Below, one piece after another: positions 48,347 through 60,261 of a DNA stretch of 64,000 nt. Origin of the DNA: Diadema setosum (taxonomy: Eukaryota > Echinodermata > Echinoidea > Diadematoida > Diadematidae); contig CM067064.1 in NCBI GenBank assembly GCA_033980235.1, positions 29,578,170 to 29,642,169 on the forward strand, written 5' to 3'. The translations under genes and the position numbers were made by a program. Position 1 is the first letter of the stretch; the number at the start of each line of letters is the position of its first letter. Under the pieces are notes generated by a model. The model was not told the origin of the DNA and made no database searches. It saw only the letters and a program-made list of their open reading frames with translations.

Positions 48347-49093
48347 GCTTCTAACACGTACTGCTTGTGCTAAACCACTCGAATTTGTTCTCTTTCCCTT
48401 ATCCTTTATTCAAATATGTCAATCAGTCTTCTAAGTATATCCTTGTAAAATTCAATCCTGGTTTTGTAAAAACATAAGACATCCATGTTAACTGAACATA
48501 ATTGCTGTCATGTTATTTCATAGTTTTGGCTCATGCTGTACATGACGTACTCGGCTGCCATTACAGGATTCATGAAATCGTTATACACCAAACCTGCCTT
48601 ACCTTTTGTCTATTTTGCTACCAAGTATTTTAAGTATATTTTGGTGAAAATGAATCTTAATGTTTGAGATCTGTATCCTTCCTGTGTTCCCCGTAAGTAA
48701 AATATAATCTTCCGTAAATACACATAATATGTATCTGTACCAGATATATTGCTTTGACGACAACTGTTAAATATCTTCGCTTAATGTCTTAATGTTATAT
48801 TGCACGTGTCGTTCTCGGCTGCCATCCTGGCAGCATGAAACCTATCACGACTGCTTATACGCCTTCAAAATTACGCATATTTTTCACGCATACAGACTCT
48901 GATACCCTGCTATCAGCTTCTATCAAGGTTTTGTAACACAAACTGGTTGTATTTCACTTTAACTCAGTCAAGTTACAAACTGAACAAAACTTTGTACATG
49001 CTATCTGACTGGGTCGAGGATAGGGAAGGGGGTGGGGGTGGGGGGGGGGGCTAGGGTGTGTGACCGTAGATACTCCGGGAGTCCGTTCATGAT
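48347..49093 (+). other. Inter-ORF spacer of the retrotransposon
   Basis: Contains two diverged copies of a block with TCGGCTGCCAT-CAGCATGAAA (about 48550 and 48812). A G-run lies at 49027-49051. No frame is maintained. Confidence 0.5.
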
Positions 49094-49888
49094 ATGCCTG
49101 TTGGGAGTCTGTTTTGGATTGCCTTTTTATGTGCTTTAACATGCTCGAAGTCAGAGCAAACCCTATTTTTCTACGTTATTTTGGATATATTTTCCTTCAT
49201 GAATATGTTTCGATCAATTTTCACTTCTCAATGCATTTCCCGTATACCAACCAACAACTACCGTTTTACTCTGTGTCTCATTTGTTTCTGCTCGCTATTA
49301 CAAAAAAGCCACATGTCTGTACATGTATGCAACAAAATGCAAGTAGTCTTGATTTATAAGCTATTTGATAACGCCTTCTGGTATAGTCTGGCATTTGAAA
49401 TTCTCCAATTTAATACTGTTTTTAGGACAAGCTTCATATCCTTACTCATTCATGCAACGTGTAGAAAATTCCATGAACCTGCTGTTCCAGTTACTTGTTA
49501 CGTAACGTTGATACTCGATCAACTCACGCCTAGATACGACTGTCAAGGACCTCACTTTGTCATAGTGAAACAAGCTGTCTATAGAGGTTCCTCATTATTT
49601 GGTTCCTTCTTGAAATTTTCCACTACCTGTATACCAACCAACTCAGCCCTTGAAATTATATACCTGTCCGTAGTGCGTACTTCTACAATTTGCAATGCAC
49701 ACCTGTCACTATCACCTCTTCGGATGTTATCCCACGTAAACGCCTGCACTTCTGTCATTGATTATCATTGGAATGTTGCTTTTGAAAATTGTCTCAAAGT
49801 GGCAGATGGAAATCGAATCTACGAACATGCATTCCTGGTAAACAACCCATCATGTAACTTGTGTTTGTTTGCCACCAAATATGGCTGA
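49094..49888 (+). CDS. Unassigned 264-codon frame inside the retrotransposon
   Basis: The ATG at 49094 opens a frame to TGA at 49886-49888. This overlaps the ORF2 ATG at 49881 in the sequence ATGGCTGA. The product is rich in Cys, Phe, Leu and Ser, with a hydrophobic start (GSLFWIAFLCALTCSKS). I recognise no domain. Pyrimidine-rich DNA has few stop codons, so a passive frame is possible. The exact stop-start overlap and the length are what make it notable. Confidence 0.3.
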   Translation: MPVGSLFWIAFLCALTCSKSEQTLFFYVILDIFSFMNMFRSIFTSQCISRIPTNNYRFTLCLICFCSLLQKSHMSVHVCNKMQVVLIYKLFDNAFWYSLAFEILQFNTVFRTSFISLLIHATCRKFHEPAVPVTCYVTLILDQLTPRYDCQGPHFVIVKQAVYRGSSLFGSFLKFSTTCIPTNSALEIIYLSVVRTSTICNAHLSLSPLRMLSHVNACTSVIDYHWNVAFENCLKVADGNRIYEHAFLVNNPSCNLCLFATKYG

Positions 49889-52800
49889 AGAAATTAATGC
49901 AAATGTACTTCCTGTTATGAACAACGAAGTATGTGATTATCAGTCACCTGTACCAAACTCTCCCTTAACGTGTTCTGATTGTGAAGAAGGCAACAGCACC
50001 GATTTTATCACATCTTTAAGTGCAGAAACCCAGGAATTAAATCTGGATTTTGATTTAAATGATATTTCACTGAAAAATGTATCTTCTAAATATCTTTTGG
50101 AAAATGATATAGTTACATTGTCTCATTCTAACCCGAAAGATCTCTTTGTTTCGCATATCAACATCAGAAGTTTGAATAAAAATTTTGATCAATTTCTTTC
50201 ATTTGTTAACGAGTTACAATTTAGTCACATGATCATTGGCCTCAGTGAAACTTGGCTAAAGGAAACGTCGCCTTCTTCTCAATACTCCATCAATCGTTTT
50301 AAATTGCTTACCAATAACAGAACCGGGAAAAAAGGTGGCGGAGTAGGTTTTTATGTTTCACAAACTCTGAATTGTCAATTGTTACATGAATACAGCATTA
50401 CCTCAGAATGTATAGAGTGTATTTTTGTGGAGGTTATAACTCCGAACAAAGGTAACATCATACTTGGGGAAATTTATAGACCCCCGCATTCTAACCCTAC
50501 TGAGTTTATTGGGTTGCTTCATGATCTCCTCTCTGATAAATATTTTGATAACAAGACATGCATTATCATGGGAGACTTTAATATAAATCTCCTTAGTTAT
50601 AATGATACTACAGTCTGTCAAGATTTCCTCAACCTTATGTTGTCCAAATCCTTCATTCCTTTTATAAGAAAACCTACTCGAATTTCCGATGTCACTTCAA
50701 CTCTTATCGATAATATATTTGTTAATAATTTATCTCTTGATGTCACATCTGGTGTTGTAGTCTCTGACATTTCTGATCACTTCCCGATTTATACCCTTGT
50801 ACCTCAGTTTACAGCAAGAAAAACTCCAACATCTAACCATGGTATTCGTGACATGTCTGAACGCAATCTAGATAGGCTCAGGGAGGGATTTGGGTCCGTT
50901 GACTGGTCTCCTGTCTACAACGCAGGAAATGTAAACTCATCCTTTGAGGTTTTTATGAAAATTTTGATAGAAACTTGTGATAATCATATACCTTTGTAAA
51001 AACGATCTAAATCTAATTATAAAAGAATACCAAGACAGCCTTGGATCACGAAATCTCTTCTTAGGTCTATTAATAAGAAAAATAGATTATTTTGTAGATA
51101 CCGTAAATCCCCAAATGTTTCAACTAAATCTCGTTATGTTTGTTATCGAAATACCCTGACCTCTACGTTACGCTTAGCTAAGCAACAGTATTTTTACCGA
51201 CAGTTCGATAGATGCAAATCTGATATACAGAGTACGTGGAAGGTGATTAACACAGCTTTAAAATCCAGCATTAAGGCGAATTCTCCAAATCGTATTCTGA
51301 AAGAGGGTCGCCTGATAGACAATCCAGAGGAGATGGCAGATGCATTCAATGACTTCTTCGTTAACCTTGGGCCAGATCTTGCCAAGAAAATACCTCGCTC
51401 CGGGACACCTTTTCATTCGTTTCTAAGGGATAGGAATGCACACACTTTGTTTTTTGTTCCCATTGTTGAGGAAGAAATTAAAGAAATTGTTCGCAAACTA
51501 AATAACAAGAAAAGTACAGGTGATGACGGAATTTCAGTTTTTCTGTTAAAAAACATAATAACTGAAATAATTACTCCCCTTACTTATATTTTTAATCAAT
51601 CTTTGTTGACTGGAAAGGTCCCTGAAAAGATGAAAATTGCTAGAGTCGTTCCCATATTCAAAAAGGGTGCTGAAGAATCGGTTAGCAATTATCGTCCAAT
51701 ATCTCTTTTAACTTCAATTTCAAAAATCTTAGAAAAGCTTGTTCACAAACGAACTCTTAGATTCCTTATCAACTGCAATATTCTTTCGAATTTTCAGTTT
51801 GGTTTCAGAAAACAGCATAGCACAACCCACGCTTTGTTAGCTTTCATTGATAAAGTAGCACATGCTTTAGACGACGCTTCCCATACTATAGGTGTTTTTC
51901 TCGACTTCTCGAAAGCGTTTGATACGATAGACCATGATATTTTGCTTTATAAGTTAAGCCATTACGGCATTCGTGGGACAGCTCAAGATTGGTTTAAAGA
52001 CTACCTTACTAATAGAAAGCAATATGTTTATGTAAATGGATATGAGTCTCTTTTGAAAACAACTTCTTGTGGTGTCCCTCAGGGTTCCCTACTTGGCCCG
52101 TTATTATTTATCCTGTACATAAACGACCTCCAAAATTCGTCCCAGATTCTTTCTTTCATATGCTTTGCTGACGACACAAATTTATTTCTTTCACATCGTA
52201 ACTCAAACACGCTTATACATATGTTAAACAATGAACTGAAACTTGTTCAGTCCTGGATTCACGCAAATAAGTTGTCACTAAATATTGATAAGACGCATTA
52301 TATGCTTTTCAGCAATTCTCTGAACTCTGTTTCTGATTATGTTAAGATCAATGGTATCAATTTAAACCAGGTAGATAGTATCAAGTTTCTGGGACTTTAC
52401 ATTGATAGTGATCTATCCTGGAAAACCCATATTAACTATTTAAGTAAAATTTTGTCCAGAAACATTGGAATTTTAAACAAGCTGAAATATAATTTCCCCA
52501 TACGTATATTACAAATTATATACTCAACAATGATTTCCCCTTACCTCAACTATGGAATTCTAGCATGGGGTAATTCGTCCAAATTTTTACTTGATTCGCT
52601 ATTCCTTCTTCAAAAACGCGCCATCAGAATTATCAATAACGCCGGATATTTATCTCATACAAATGAATTTTTTCACAAGAACAAAATTCTGAAATTGATT
52701 GATTTGTTTGATTACAATCTAGGTATTTTCATGTATAAGTACTCAACGAATGATCTTCCTGATGTTTTTCTTCACATGTTCAAAAGAAACTACTCAGTTC

Positions 52801-53000
52801 ACAATTATCCCACCCGCCAACGGGACGCTTATCACCTTCCACGTACTCGCACAATTTTCGCGATGAAAACAATTCTGTATGCGGGACCGAAATACTGGAA
52901 TGACCTCCCCCCTGAACTCAAAGGTTGTTTATCACTATCATCCTTCAAATGCAAATTAAGACAGTATTTATTGAATAATTACGCTACATCAGCTCATTGA
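49881..53000 (+). pseudogene. Retrotransposon ORF2: endonuclease and reverse transcriptase, one nonsense codon
   Basis: The frame runs 1,039 codons from ATG at 49881 to TGA at 52998, open except for TAA at 50997-50999 (codon 373). The first 80 residues are an acidic leader. The AP-type endonuclease follows, with HINIRSLNKNFDQF, IGLSETWL, GGGVGFYV, IYRPPHSN, MGDFNIN and SDHFPIY. After the stop come RIPRQPWITKSL, the reverse transcriptase blocks NYRPISLLTSISKILEKLV, FLDFSKAFDTIDHDILLYKL, CGVPQGSLLGPLLFILYIND and CFADDTNLFL (about codons 761-770), and the C-terminal AGPKYWNDLPPELKG. All catalytic Asp residues of the RT are present. It nicks target DNA and copies its RNA there. The single stop separates EN from RT, so this copy cannot make a full ORF2 without readthrough. 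Confidence 0.88.
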
Positions 53001-54120
53001 AATTCTGTTTTGTGCTGTCCAGGACTATCCCGTTATACTGTACTCCAGGGTTGTTGTCATGTAAAACCAGACTTTAAGAGCCCAGCTGTTTGCGCCCTTA
53101 AATTCTATCACTGTGTCTATGTATATTTTTCCTTCTTTAAAGATAGCTGGGACGAGGAAACAGCTGGTATTTCACATTCTCACTGCACTGCAACTGGTTG
53201 TTCGATGTCTTTTTTAATGGATTTGCAGGTGCATGTGTCCCCTTCTCAATACACGCAATGTACACATTTCTAATACTGTCTGAACGGTATCATTGTTATC
53301 ATAACTATATTAAGTCATATTGTATTGCCAGAACGACAATGGTTCATCCGCCTATATACAGCATGTGGCTTTTCCGATCCCTAACCTGCACTAGAGAAGA
53401 ATTTTGTTATATAACTGTATATTTGTACTTTTTTATTTTTTTTTTGTTTTTCTCTTATGTTCCGGTCATTGTTGTACCCGTGCTCCCCTTCTCAATCTTA
53501 AACTCGTTTTTAACCGGGACCTACGCTCAACAAGCTCGCTTTTTAAGTAGGTTCTTTCATATTTCTTTAGCATTCATTCACAGATTCCAAACTGAACAGA
53601 TCGACCACTATTATGTTTTACATATTTGCAATATTCTATGTATGTCATGTATTTCATTTAATTTTGTTATATTTGATGTAATTTTTCATCGAGAAATATG
53701 AAAATAAATTGAAATTAAATGTTATATCTTCTGATTCATTTCGTGTTATGTTTGCCGAAAAGAAAGAAAGAATGAAATAAATGAAATGAATTTAATGAAT
53801 GAATTTGTGGAATTTATTGTGGTCCTTGAGCAGAGAAACCACTACTCTGAAATCTTAAACAAATTACACTGAACAGTGCTGATGACGTAGGAGCCTCACA
53901 TATTTTAAAAGTGCAGCAGTGTAATTCCATTACAATACCGCTTGCTTAGCAATTTTACCTGTGTATAATCTTTGGATACCTTCTTCTTTTGTTCTGTTTC
54001 CTTGAGTCCCAACTCATTCATTCTTATGGTGAGGATGCACGTCATCATCCTTGTTCATTGCAATTGTTTTTTATAGATTTTGAAAACATTCTTGTTCCTC
54101 ATCCCAATTGCTATGCTTCA

Positions 54121-55043
54121 AGGGATCGTACAGTTTTGGATGAGATCTAATTTCAGGTTTCTAACATTTTTTGATGAGATAATGAAAAACCTCTTATAAA
54201 AATATGAAAGAGCATGTAATTCTGTTAGGAATTCAACTTTTATTTGATGAAAATTGGTTTTGAAATGGCTGAGATATCCAAAAAAGAGCGATTCTAATAA
54301 AGTTTGGGATCCATACTTTATTACGATCGCTTTGTTTTACTTTGTTTTTGGATGTTTCAGTTATTCCAAACCCGATTTTCATTAAATAAACTTTGAATTC
54401 CTCTTAAAATGGTATGCTCTGTACTATATATACACTGCAAAAAGTCCGGTGTTAAATATGAAACACCGAGCTGGTCTTAAATTTTCGGTGCTCATTTATG
54501 GTGTTAGATTAACACCTCCGGATGTCATTTCAAAATATAAAATTGTTTTTTGAATAGTTTCTTAAATTCTTAGTTACTGCACTTCTTGTTGATTTTGAAC
54601 TTCAACAAGACAATCAAGAATTTTCCGATAAAGTACTTGATTTTTGACAAATTGTGGTAACACATTTACACCATAGTAACACCAATTGGTGTGGTCTCCT
54701 ATTGAAGCTGGACGGGTGTTATACCATTGACATTAACACCAGCAATATCAAATCAACATCATGCGGTGTCATTTTTTAATAAACACCAGTGTCAAAAATA
54801 TCACCAAATACAGTGTCAAATTAACACCACGAAGTGCCAGGTGAACACTTTTCAACACCATCACAATACATTTTCTACACCTGTGGGTTTGGTCCTCTAT
54901 TGAAACTTGATCGGTGTTAGATTTGACACCCATGGTGCTAAATCTAACACCAATGTTTTTACAGTGTATCATAAGTGTTTTCTTGGTATCTCGCAAAAAG
55001 TTAATAGCCTAATTCTCATCTCCACTAATACTGTACCATCCCT
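54121..55043. mobile_element. AGGGATTGTACAG MITE, split by CACTGCAAAAA MITE
   Basis: Left flank TTCA (decayed TTAA, 54117-54120), right flank TTAA (55044-55047). The ends are AGGGATCGTACAGTTTTGG and ACTGTACCATCCCT. Interrupted at 54433-54966. Without the insert it is about 390 bases, like 8584-8977. Confidence 0.85.
54433..54966. mobile_element. CACTGCAAAAA MITE, copy 1
   Basis: It starts CACTGCAAAAAGTCCGGTGT and ends AACACCAATGTTTTTACAGTG, with TA on each side (54431-54432, 54967-54968). GGTGTTA and TAACACC recur throughout in both orientations. The interior (CACTTCTTGTTGATTTTGAAC) matches 60554-61069 in reverse. Confidence 0.85.
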
Positions 55044-55120
55044 TTAAACTCTGTACTCGGTATAACTATAAAAGTTGTTCAAATGTAATACTAGTAGTCT
55101 GAAAGTCATCCGGAGGTCTA

Positions 55121-55531
55121 CGCTTCATCACGATCTGTACCCAAGCCGTTATTCCAAACATTCGATAATCCGAAAATGAAATACTGTTCGAAATCATTCA
55201 TCCGAAAATGAAAAGAAGGTGCGTACTGACGAACCTTCAGAATGTTGTTCAGAATTTTCATAGACCTGATTGAAGAACCTTGGGAATAACGAAATGTGTA
55301 GGCCTAACCGCTCAAAAAAAAAAAAAAAAAAAAGAAAAAAAAAGTCGGAAGAGGGCACACCACGCCCTCTCAGTTTACCCAAGGGTGCAAAGGTTTGTGG
55401 GGTTTCCCCGAGACACGCATGCGCACTATTTAGCACGATTGGCCACGTCCCAGTAACCGAGGTGCAGCCATCGAGGGGCATTGCGCAATGTTGTATCGCA
55501 TATCACAGGAAGTGAAAGTTTACACAAACGC
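55121..55531. other. Unassigned sequence before the candidate exon
   Basis: A-run at about 55315-55342. CpG content rises from about 55390 onward. Confidence 0.4.
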
Positions 55532-55689
55532 ATGCGAAGTGCTAGCTTCTCAGGATTGGGCGCTGAACTCGATGACAGCCACATAAAAGAGCTGAAGGGC
55601 AGGCACAGGTACGCATTCGCCAGACGCTTCATCAACCGCAGACGACCAGGGGCCGCGTGTGACCGAGTATTGCCGGAGGTTTACCCAGG
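55532..55689 (+). CDS. Candidate orphan coding exon
   Basis: The ATG at 55532 opens MRSASFSGLGAELDDSHIKE then LKGRHRYAFARRFINRRRPG and continues to YPG before a donor-like GTAATT at 55690. It is CpG-rich and codon use resembles the ankyrin gene rather than the flanks. The frame stays open upstream to 55481. I do not recognise the family and could not find a partner exon downstream in this window, so it may be the first exon of a gene reaching beyond 64 kb, or chance. Confidence 0.3.
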
Positions 55690-56661
55690 TAATTATGAAT
55701 AGCTGTGGTTTCTATTCATGTGCAGTGTCATGATTGTGTTGATCCAGCTTATCAAAGAGATAGCGTAAAGATTTGTGCTTTAAATTGTGGCAGAATAACT
55801 AGTGATAGCATCTCGTTTTGTTTGTCAAAGACAAACTTAGATAACCAACTGTTATAAGGCTCCATTTGATAATTATTATGATATTACTTTGAAGGATTAA
55901 GAGATGTAGGAATGATTGTGCTGAGCGTAGAATACTATTATCATTTTGTTGGCAACCCTACTGTTTTCACAACGGTGGGGTCTCCGTTCGTACCCAAAAA
56001 AAAAAAAATGATTGTGCCGAATATGTATCATACTTCAGGTGCTGCGAGTATGTAGCGACGTTTTTATCACTTACATATATCTGATCCCCATCACTATAAG
56101 CCGCCCACGGACTGTACAACGTATCAGATTCACTTCTTCAGTTACTGTACTCAGTTGCTCAGTATAACAGATGCGTAGTCCTCATGAAGCGCATGCAAGA
56201 TGATTTTTTTTTTTTAACGAGATGTGTGTGCGTTCACATTGATTTTGAAAGGGATGCACATGTTGTATGCATCTTGCACCGTGTTGGAGGGAATGAATGA
56301 AACGACGCGCTTGTCTGATCTAAACAGTATAGGGAGGAAGGGTGGGAGAGCATTGGTGAATTATTGTTTGCAAATGATGGATCGACGTTCACTGCATTGT
56401 CACTGTATACGCCATGAAATAATTTATCTATTCCCTTTTTCTTTAAATGAGGGAGAGGAATGGGTCGTTGGATGGAGATGGGGGTAGTAGAAATGAGAGT
56501 GAGTTAAGCCTTTCTGCGGGTGTGGATGTGTCGGGTGGAACAGGGACCCTCTCACCTCCCTGGGTGGAAATAGAAAAATGATGTTTCAATGGAGGTTTCC
56601 TGGTTAATCCATTCATAATGTCTTCCATCTTCAATGGACAAGAACTCTATCAGTAGGGTTG
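55690..56661. other. Intergenic or intronic, no feature seen
   Basis: No exon or named element. An A-run lies at about 55997-56008 and a T-run at 56203. Confidence 0.4.
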
Positions 56662-56665
56662 TTAA

Positions 56666-57113
56666 AGGAGACCTCCAGATGATTTTCAGACTTTTACATT
56701 TGAACAACTATAAATTAGTTATGCTGAGTACAGAGTTTCAGAATTTATAGTGACTGGGATGAGGAATAAGAATGTTTTCAAAATTTATAACAAATTGCAA
56801 TGAACAAGGATGATGACATGCAGCCTCACCGTAAGAATGCTTGAGCTGAGGCTCAAGGAAGCAGAACAAAAGAAGAAGGCATGCATACATTATACACAGT
56901 ATTGTAATAGAATTACACTGATTATATAATTTCTGAAATATGTGAGGCTCTATGTCATCAACACTGTTCAGTGTAATTTGTTTAAGATTTTTTTTTTTCA
57001 GAGTATTGGTTTCTCTGCTCAAGGACAACAATAAATTCCACAAATCTATACATGGAGCTGTCGATTTATGAACTACATTATGTTAGATTATGAAAATCGT
57101 CTGGAATGCCCCT
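56666..57113 (+). mobile_element. TTAAAGGAGACCTC MITE, complete
   Basis: TTAA at 56662-56665 and 57114-57117. It starts AGGAGACCTCCAGATGATTT and ends AAATCGTCTGGAATGCCCCT, an inverted pair. At 448 bases it is the only unbroken copy, and it is the reference for reading the split copies at 17410 and 47446-55120. Confidence 0.85.
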
Positions 57114-57117
57114 TTAA

Positions 57118-58712
57118 GTCGTTCATACTGCATGGTCACAGACCTAACGCGTATTCGTTTGAGATAATCTACTCCATGATAAAGTTGACTGGTTAAAGGA
57201 CTATGTTAGAAACAAACAAAACGATAGAAGTTGAAATGGGATATAGGATGAGAATTAGCAATGGAATTCTTTATCGATTGTTTCTACTTGTTTTCGAGAA
57301 ACGTTGATATTAATTACAATCAGTTAAATGCAGTTTTAAAAAAGAAGTGAATATGCATGAAATGAGACGATATCATTGGTTTACCACGTTTTTCACTGAC
57401 CAGCCCACACTCCTTCGTCAGATTTCATTTTTTGAAAATTATACATAAAACCTATATCTAGCCTCCACATAAAATAATTGCAAAGACACAAGGCTATACA
57501 TGCATCCACAGCAGAAAGGCGACTACACTGTATATATATATATTAAACCTCTCAGAGAGGACGAATACCTGTAATAATGGAAAGAGGGTACATATAATTA
57601 ATTTTTCATCCCTGTAACCTCTCAGACTCTGCAATATGTTACTATGGTGACGTGGGGAACGCGGTATAACACGGTGGAAATTCCCCTAACGACACGCCGA
57701 ATGATAACGAATGAGCTGATAGATATACTGAATATTACGAGGACATTTTCCTTATCTCTCATTTTCTTTCCCTCCGTGGGAAAGAGGAGAAAAAACCCAG
57801 TAAGAGCGTTGTGACGTTCTCGTTTTTGTTTTTCCGGGGAATACCGTGGATCACATTCGTGTAAACATTTTTTCTTTTTTTTGACAACGCCCCCCCCCCC
57901 CCCCCGAAAAAAAGGGAAAAAGGGGGAAGTGTTTGTTACAAAGAGAGGATGGGGTTAGTGAAGTAATTATTGTGTATTCGTGTTTCCGATGTCGCCGAAG
58001 GTTCTCACACTCGTTCAGCTAAAACAAATAAAGGGAACTCTTCATAGAGATGGGTGTTGCGAAATTTTGGCGGGTAAAATTTCTGTCAGATACACGACAG
58101 ATTCAACCCTGTTTCAAGTCTAGTCAACTATTTGGATACATCAATTTGTTTCGTTTAGATTCTGAATAAAAATAAAGCCAGTTCGTTGTTCCACTTTGAG
58201 CATGAACAGAAAAAGGTCATTTGTACCAGCAGAGCATGTTGGTTTTTAAATTCACTGAGATAAGCATCTGTGATGCAATGATTATTCAAGTAATCCTTTA
58301 TTAAAGTGGTGCTTGCCATCACATCCACCTGGCAGCAAAAGCAGTATCTAGCAATATCAATAGAAGAAGGTTGTCATTACATTCAATGCAAAATAAATGG
58401 ATGTTTTCCGAAGTGTCAATTGATGGATCATTCTGATCACCTGGTCTACGCGAGTACATCCTTTGTTTGAACATGACTGGTGCATTCCATGAATTGTTAC
58501 GTTGGGCAAGCTAATGCATTCTGTTGCTTGAAGACTAGTGGAGTGCCTAATCAACTGAGAAAGAAGAAGGGTCATTACCCATCTGTACATGAGCTAACCC
58601 CGAACTGGCTTATTCTTTTGTCTCTTCTTGGTCTGCTCGTACACTTTGCCAATAAGTCATCTCAGACGGAGATTTTAGCGCTAATAAATTGCACGTTGAA
58701 TTCTACCGTATC
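57118..58712. other. Intergenic; C-run at about 57889-57905
   Basis: No convincing exon. A short (TA)n run lies at 57531-57542. Confidence 0.45.
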
Positions 58713-58716
58713 TTAA

Positions 58717-59315
58717 AGGGGAAATCCAGTCCAAATATAAGTTAGTCTGATAAGAAAGAGTAAAATATTACGAGTTCAACGGTAAAATTTTGATTGAAAT
58801 CGGGTGAAAAAATAAGGAAGTTATGACATTCTAAAGTTTCGCTAATTTTTTAGGAAACAGTTCTTGAATGGTCAATATGAATATGCAAATGGCAAAGTGA
58901 GCATGTCATACCCTCACAACTTGCCATATGGTTTGTACATAAAATTTTGGAATTTCCAGTTTTTCATTCAAACGCAATTATGCCCGAGGCTCAAATCCTA
59001 ATATATCTAACTGATAGCTGTTCTGAAGTTATTCAGGAATCACATCATGTTTTAGACTTCAGGGACAGAAACATTGAATTTTCGTCATTTTTTTGTACAC
59101 GATCAGTGGAAAATTGTGAGGGTATGACATGGTCAGCTCACTCATTCGCATATTTATATGCACTGTACAAGAACCGTTTTCCAGAAATAAGCAAAACTTC
59201 AAAATTTCATAACTTCCTTATTTTTCATCTGATTTCAGTCAAATTTTTACCATTGAATTCGTAAGATTTTACTCTTTTTTATCAGACTAACTTATTTTTG
59301 GACTGGATTTCACCT
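58717..59315. mobile_element. TTAA-flanked MITE, GGAATTCC-end family, copy 2
   Basis: TTAA at 58713-58716 and 59316-59319. It starts AGGGGAAATCCAGTCCAAA and ends TTTGGACTGGATTTCACCT, with AAGTTAGTCTGATAA and its inverse next inside. GAAAATTTTGATTG-like and AAATTTTGGAATTTCC blocks pair further in. Related to 7779-8394. Confidence 0.83.
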
Positions 59316-59319
59316 TTAA

Positions 59320-60261
59320 TTGAGTGTACCCTTATCATGCTTTCTTTCCTCACATATCCACAACTTTTACTCCCGTCAATTAATCTGCCAAGGCAAAGAG
59401 AAATCCCCCTGAGATAAGAGGTTTTCCCGGCCAATTTTATTGTTTTGTCATTATCAGTTTCATATTAGAGACATTCATTTTCGTCAAATTTGCTCAGACA
59501 TCAAAATACGGTCATTCAAAATCGTTTTTCTTCGTTCAAATTGACTAATATTTTGGCAACCAACTTCGCATAAGGGCACATTCAAATTCATTAAATGCGC
59601 ATAAATATATTCGATGATGGTTATTCAACTTCGTCTCCACTTGTCGCCGGCTCTTTCCGAGTACGGTATTCGAGTTCGGATATGGGCAAACAGTTCACGA
59701 AAGAAAGGAGTATTCAAATTAAACCTGTACAATGTCCATTAAAAAGTACATTACTTTTACTGCGTTTTAAATTGAATGCTGAAAACGTTTACATGTTGAT
59801 CGCACGTGATGATGCAAATAAGTATATAAGATGAAGGTCAGAAAATTGCCTGATGATCATAATTAAGATAAAGATGTCAAATGAAGATTGTAAATACAGT
59901 AACTATGATTATCTTCATGAAAATAAAGATACGTAACATGTTTAGCAAAAGAAAACAATCTAGATGTTCAAATAAACAAAATGCTGATCATGATGATAAA
60001 ATGTGATATAAAAAGTTAAAGTCACATTCAGTGACCAGCTGGACATAATCACTCTTGCTTATCTATAAGTATTCGTGCATTACGAAATTGAATGCTCAAT
60101 AATTGTGAAAATTGCGTGCTTATAAACGAAATTGAAAGTGATTTTAAGTGCTTATAGAGCCCATCGCACTTATTTGAATGCATAAACTTGGAAATCCATG
60201 GCAATACACGAAATTGAATGCTCACTAACATTGCACGACCGTGTACTATATTATAATATAA
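59320..60261. other. Intergenic, AT-rich
   Basis: No gene recognised. Frames are short. Confidence 0.4.

Larger units (their letters stand above)
47519..53802 (+). mobile_element. Near full-length L2/CR1-like retrotransposon, about 6.28 kb
   Basis: The boundaries are set by the MITE it interrupts. The element carries an ORF1 (47723-48346), a long pyrimidine-rich spacer with a 264-codon frame (49094-49888), and an ORF2 with endonuclease and reverse transcriptase (49881-53000). The 3' end has AATAAA at 53701-53706 and a terminal reiterated GAATGAAATAAATGAA tract, not poly(A). Short terminal repeats of this kind occur in L2 and CR1 groups. A short ATTT-like sequence occurs at both edges and may be a target duplication. 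The 5' end may be slightly truncated. Confidence 0.82.
47446..55120 (-). mobile_element. TTAAAGGAGACCTC MITE, split into three pieces by later insertions
   Basis: Pieces lie at 47446-47518, about 53803-54116 and 55048-55120. Together they follow the reverse complement of the intact copy at 56666-57113 without gaps or overlap: CATTCCAGACGATTTTCAT to CATG-ACAGATTT, then ATTTGTGGAATTTATTG to TTCCTCATCCCA, then AACTCTGTACTC to CATCCGGAGGTCT. TTAA is at 47442-47445; the far end has decayed. The gaps hold the L2/CR1-like retrotransposon and the AGGGATTGTACAG MITE. Confidence 0.82.

Noticed and set aside
53198..53701. 167-codon frame after ORF2
   Set aside because: Lies in the 3' untranslated part of the retrotransposon, is pyrimidine-rich, and has no recognisable domain. 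Unlike the frame at 49094 it has no special relation to ORF2.
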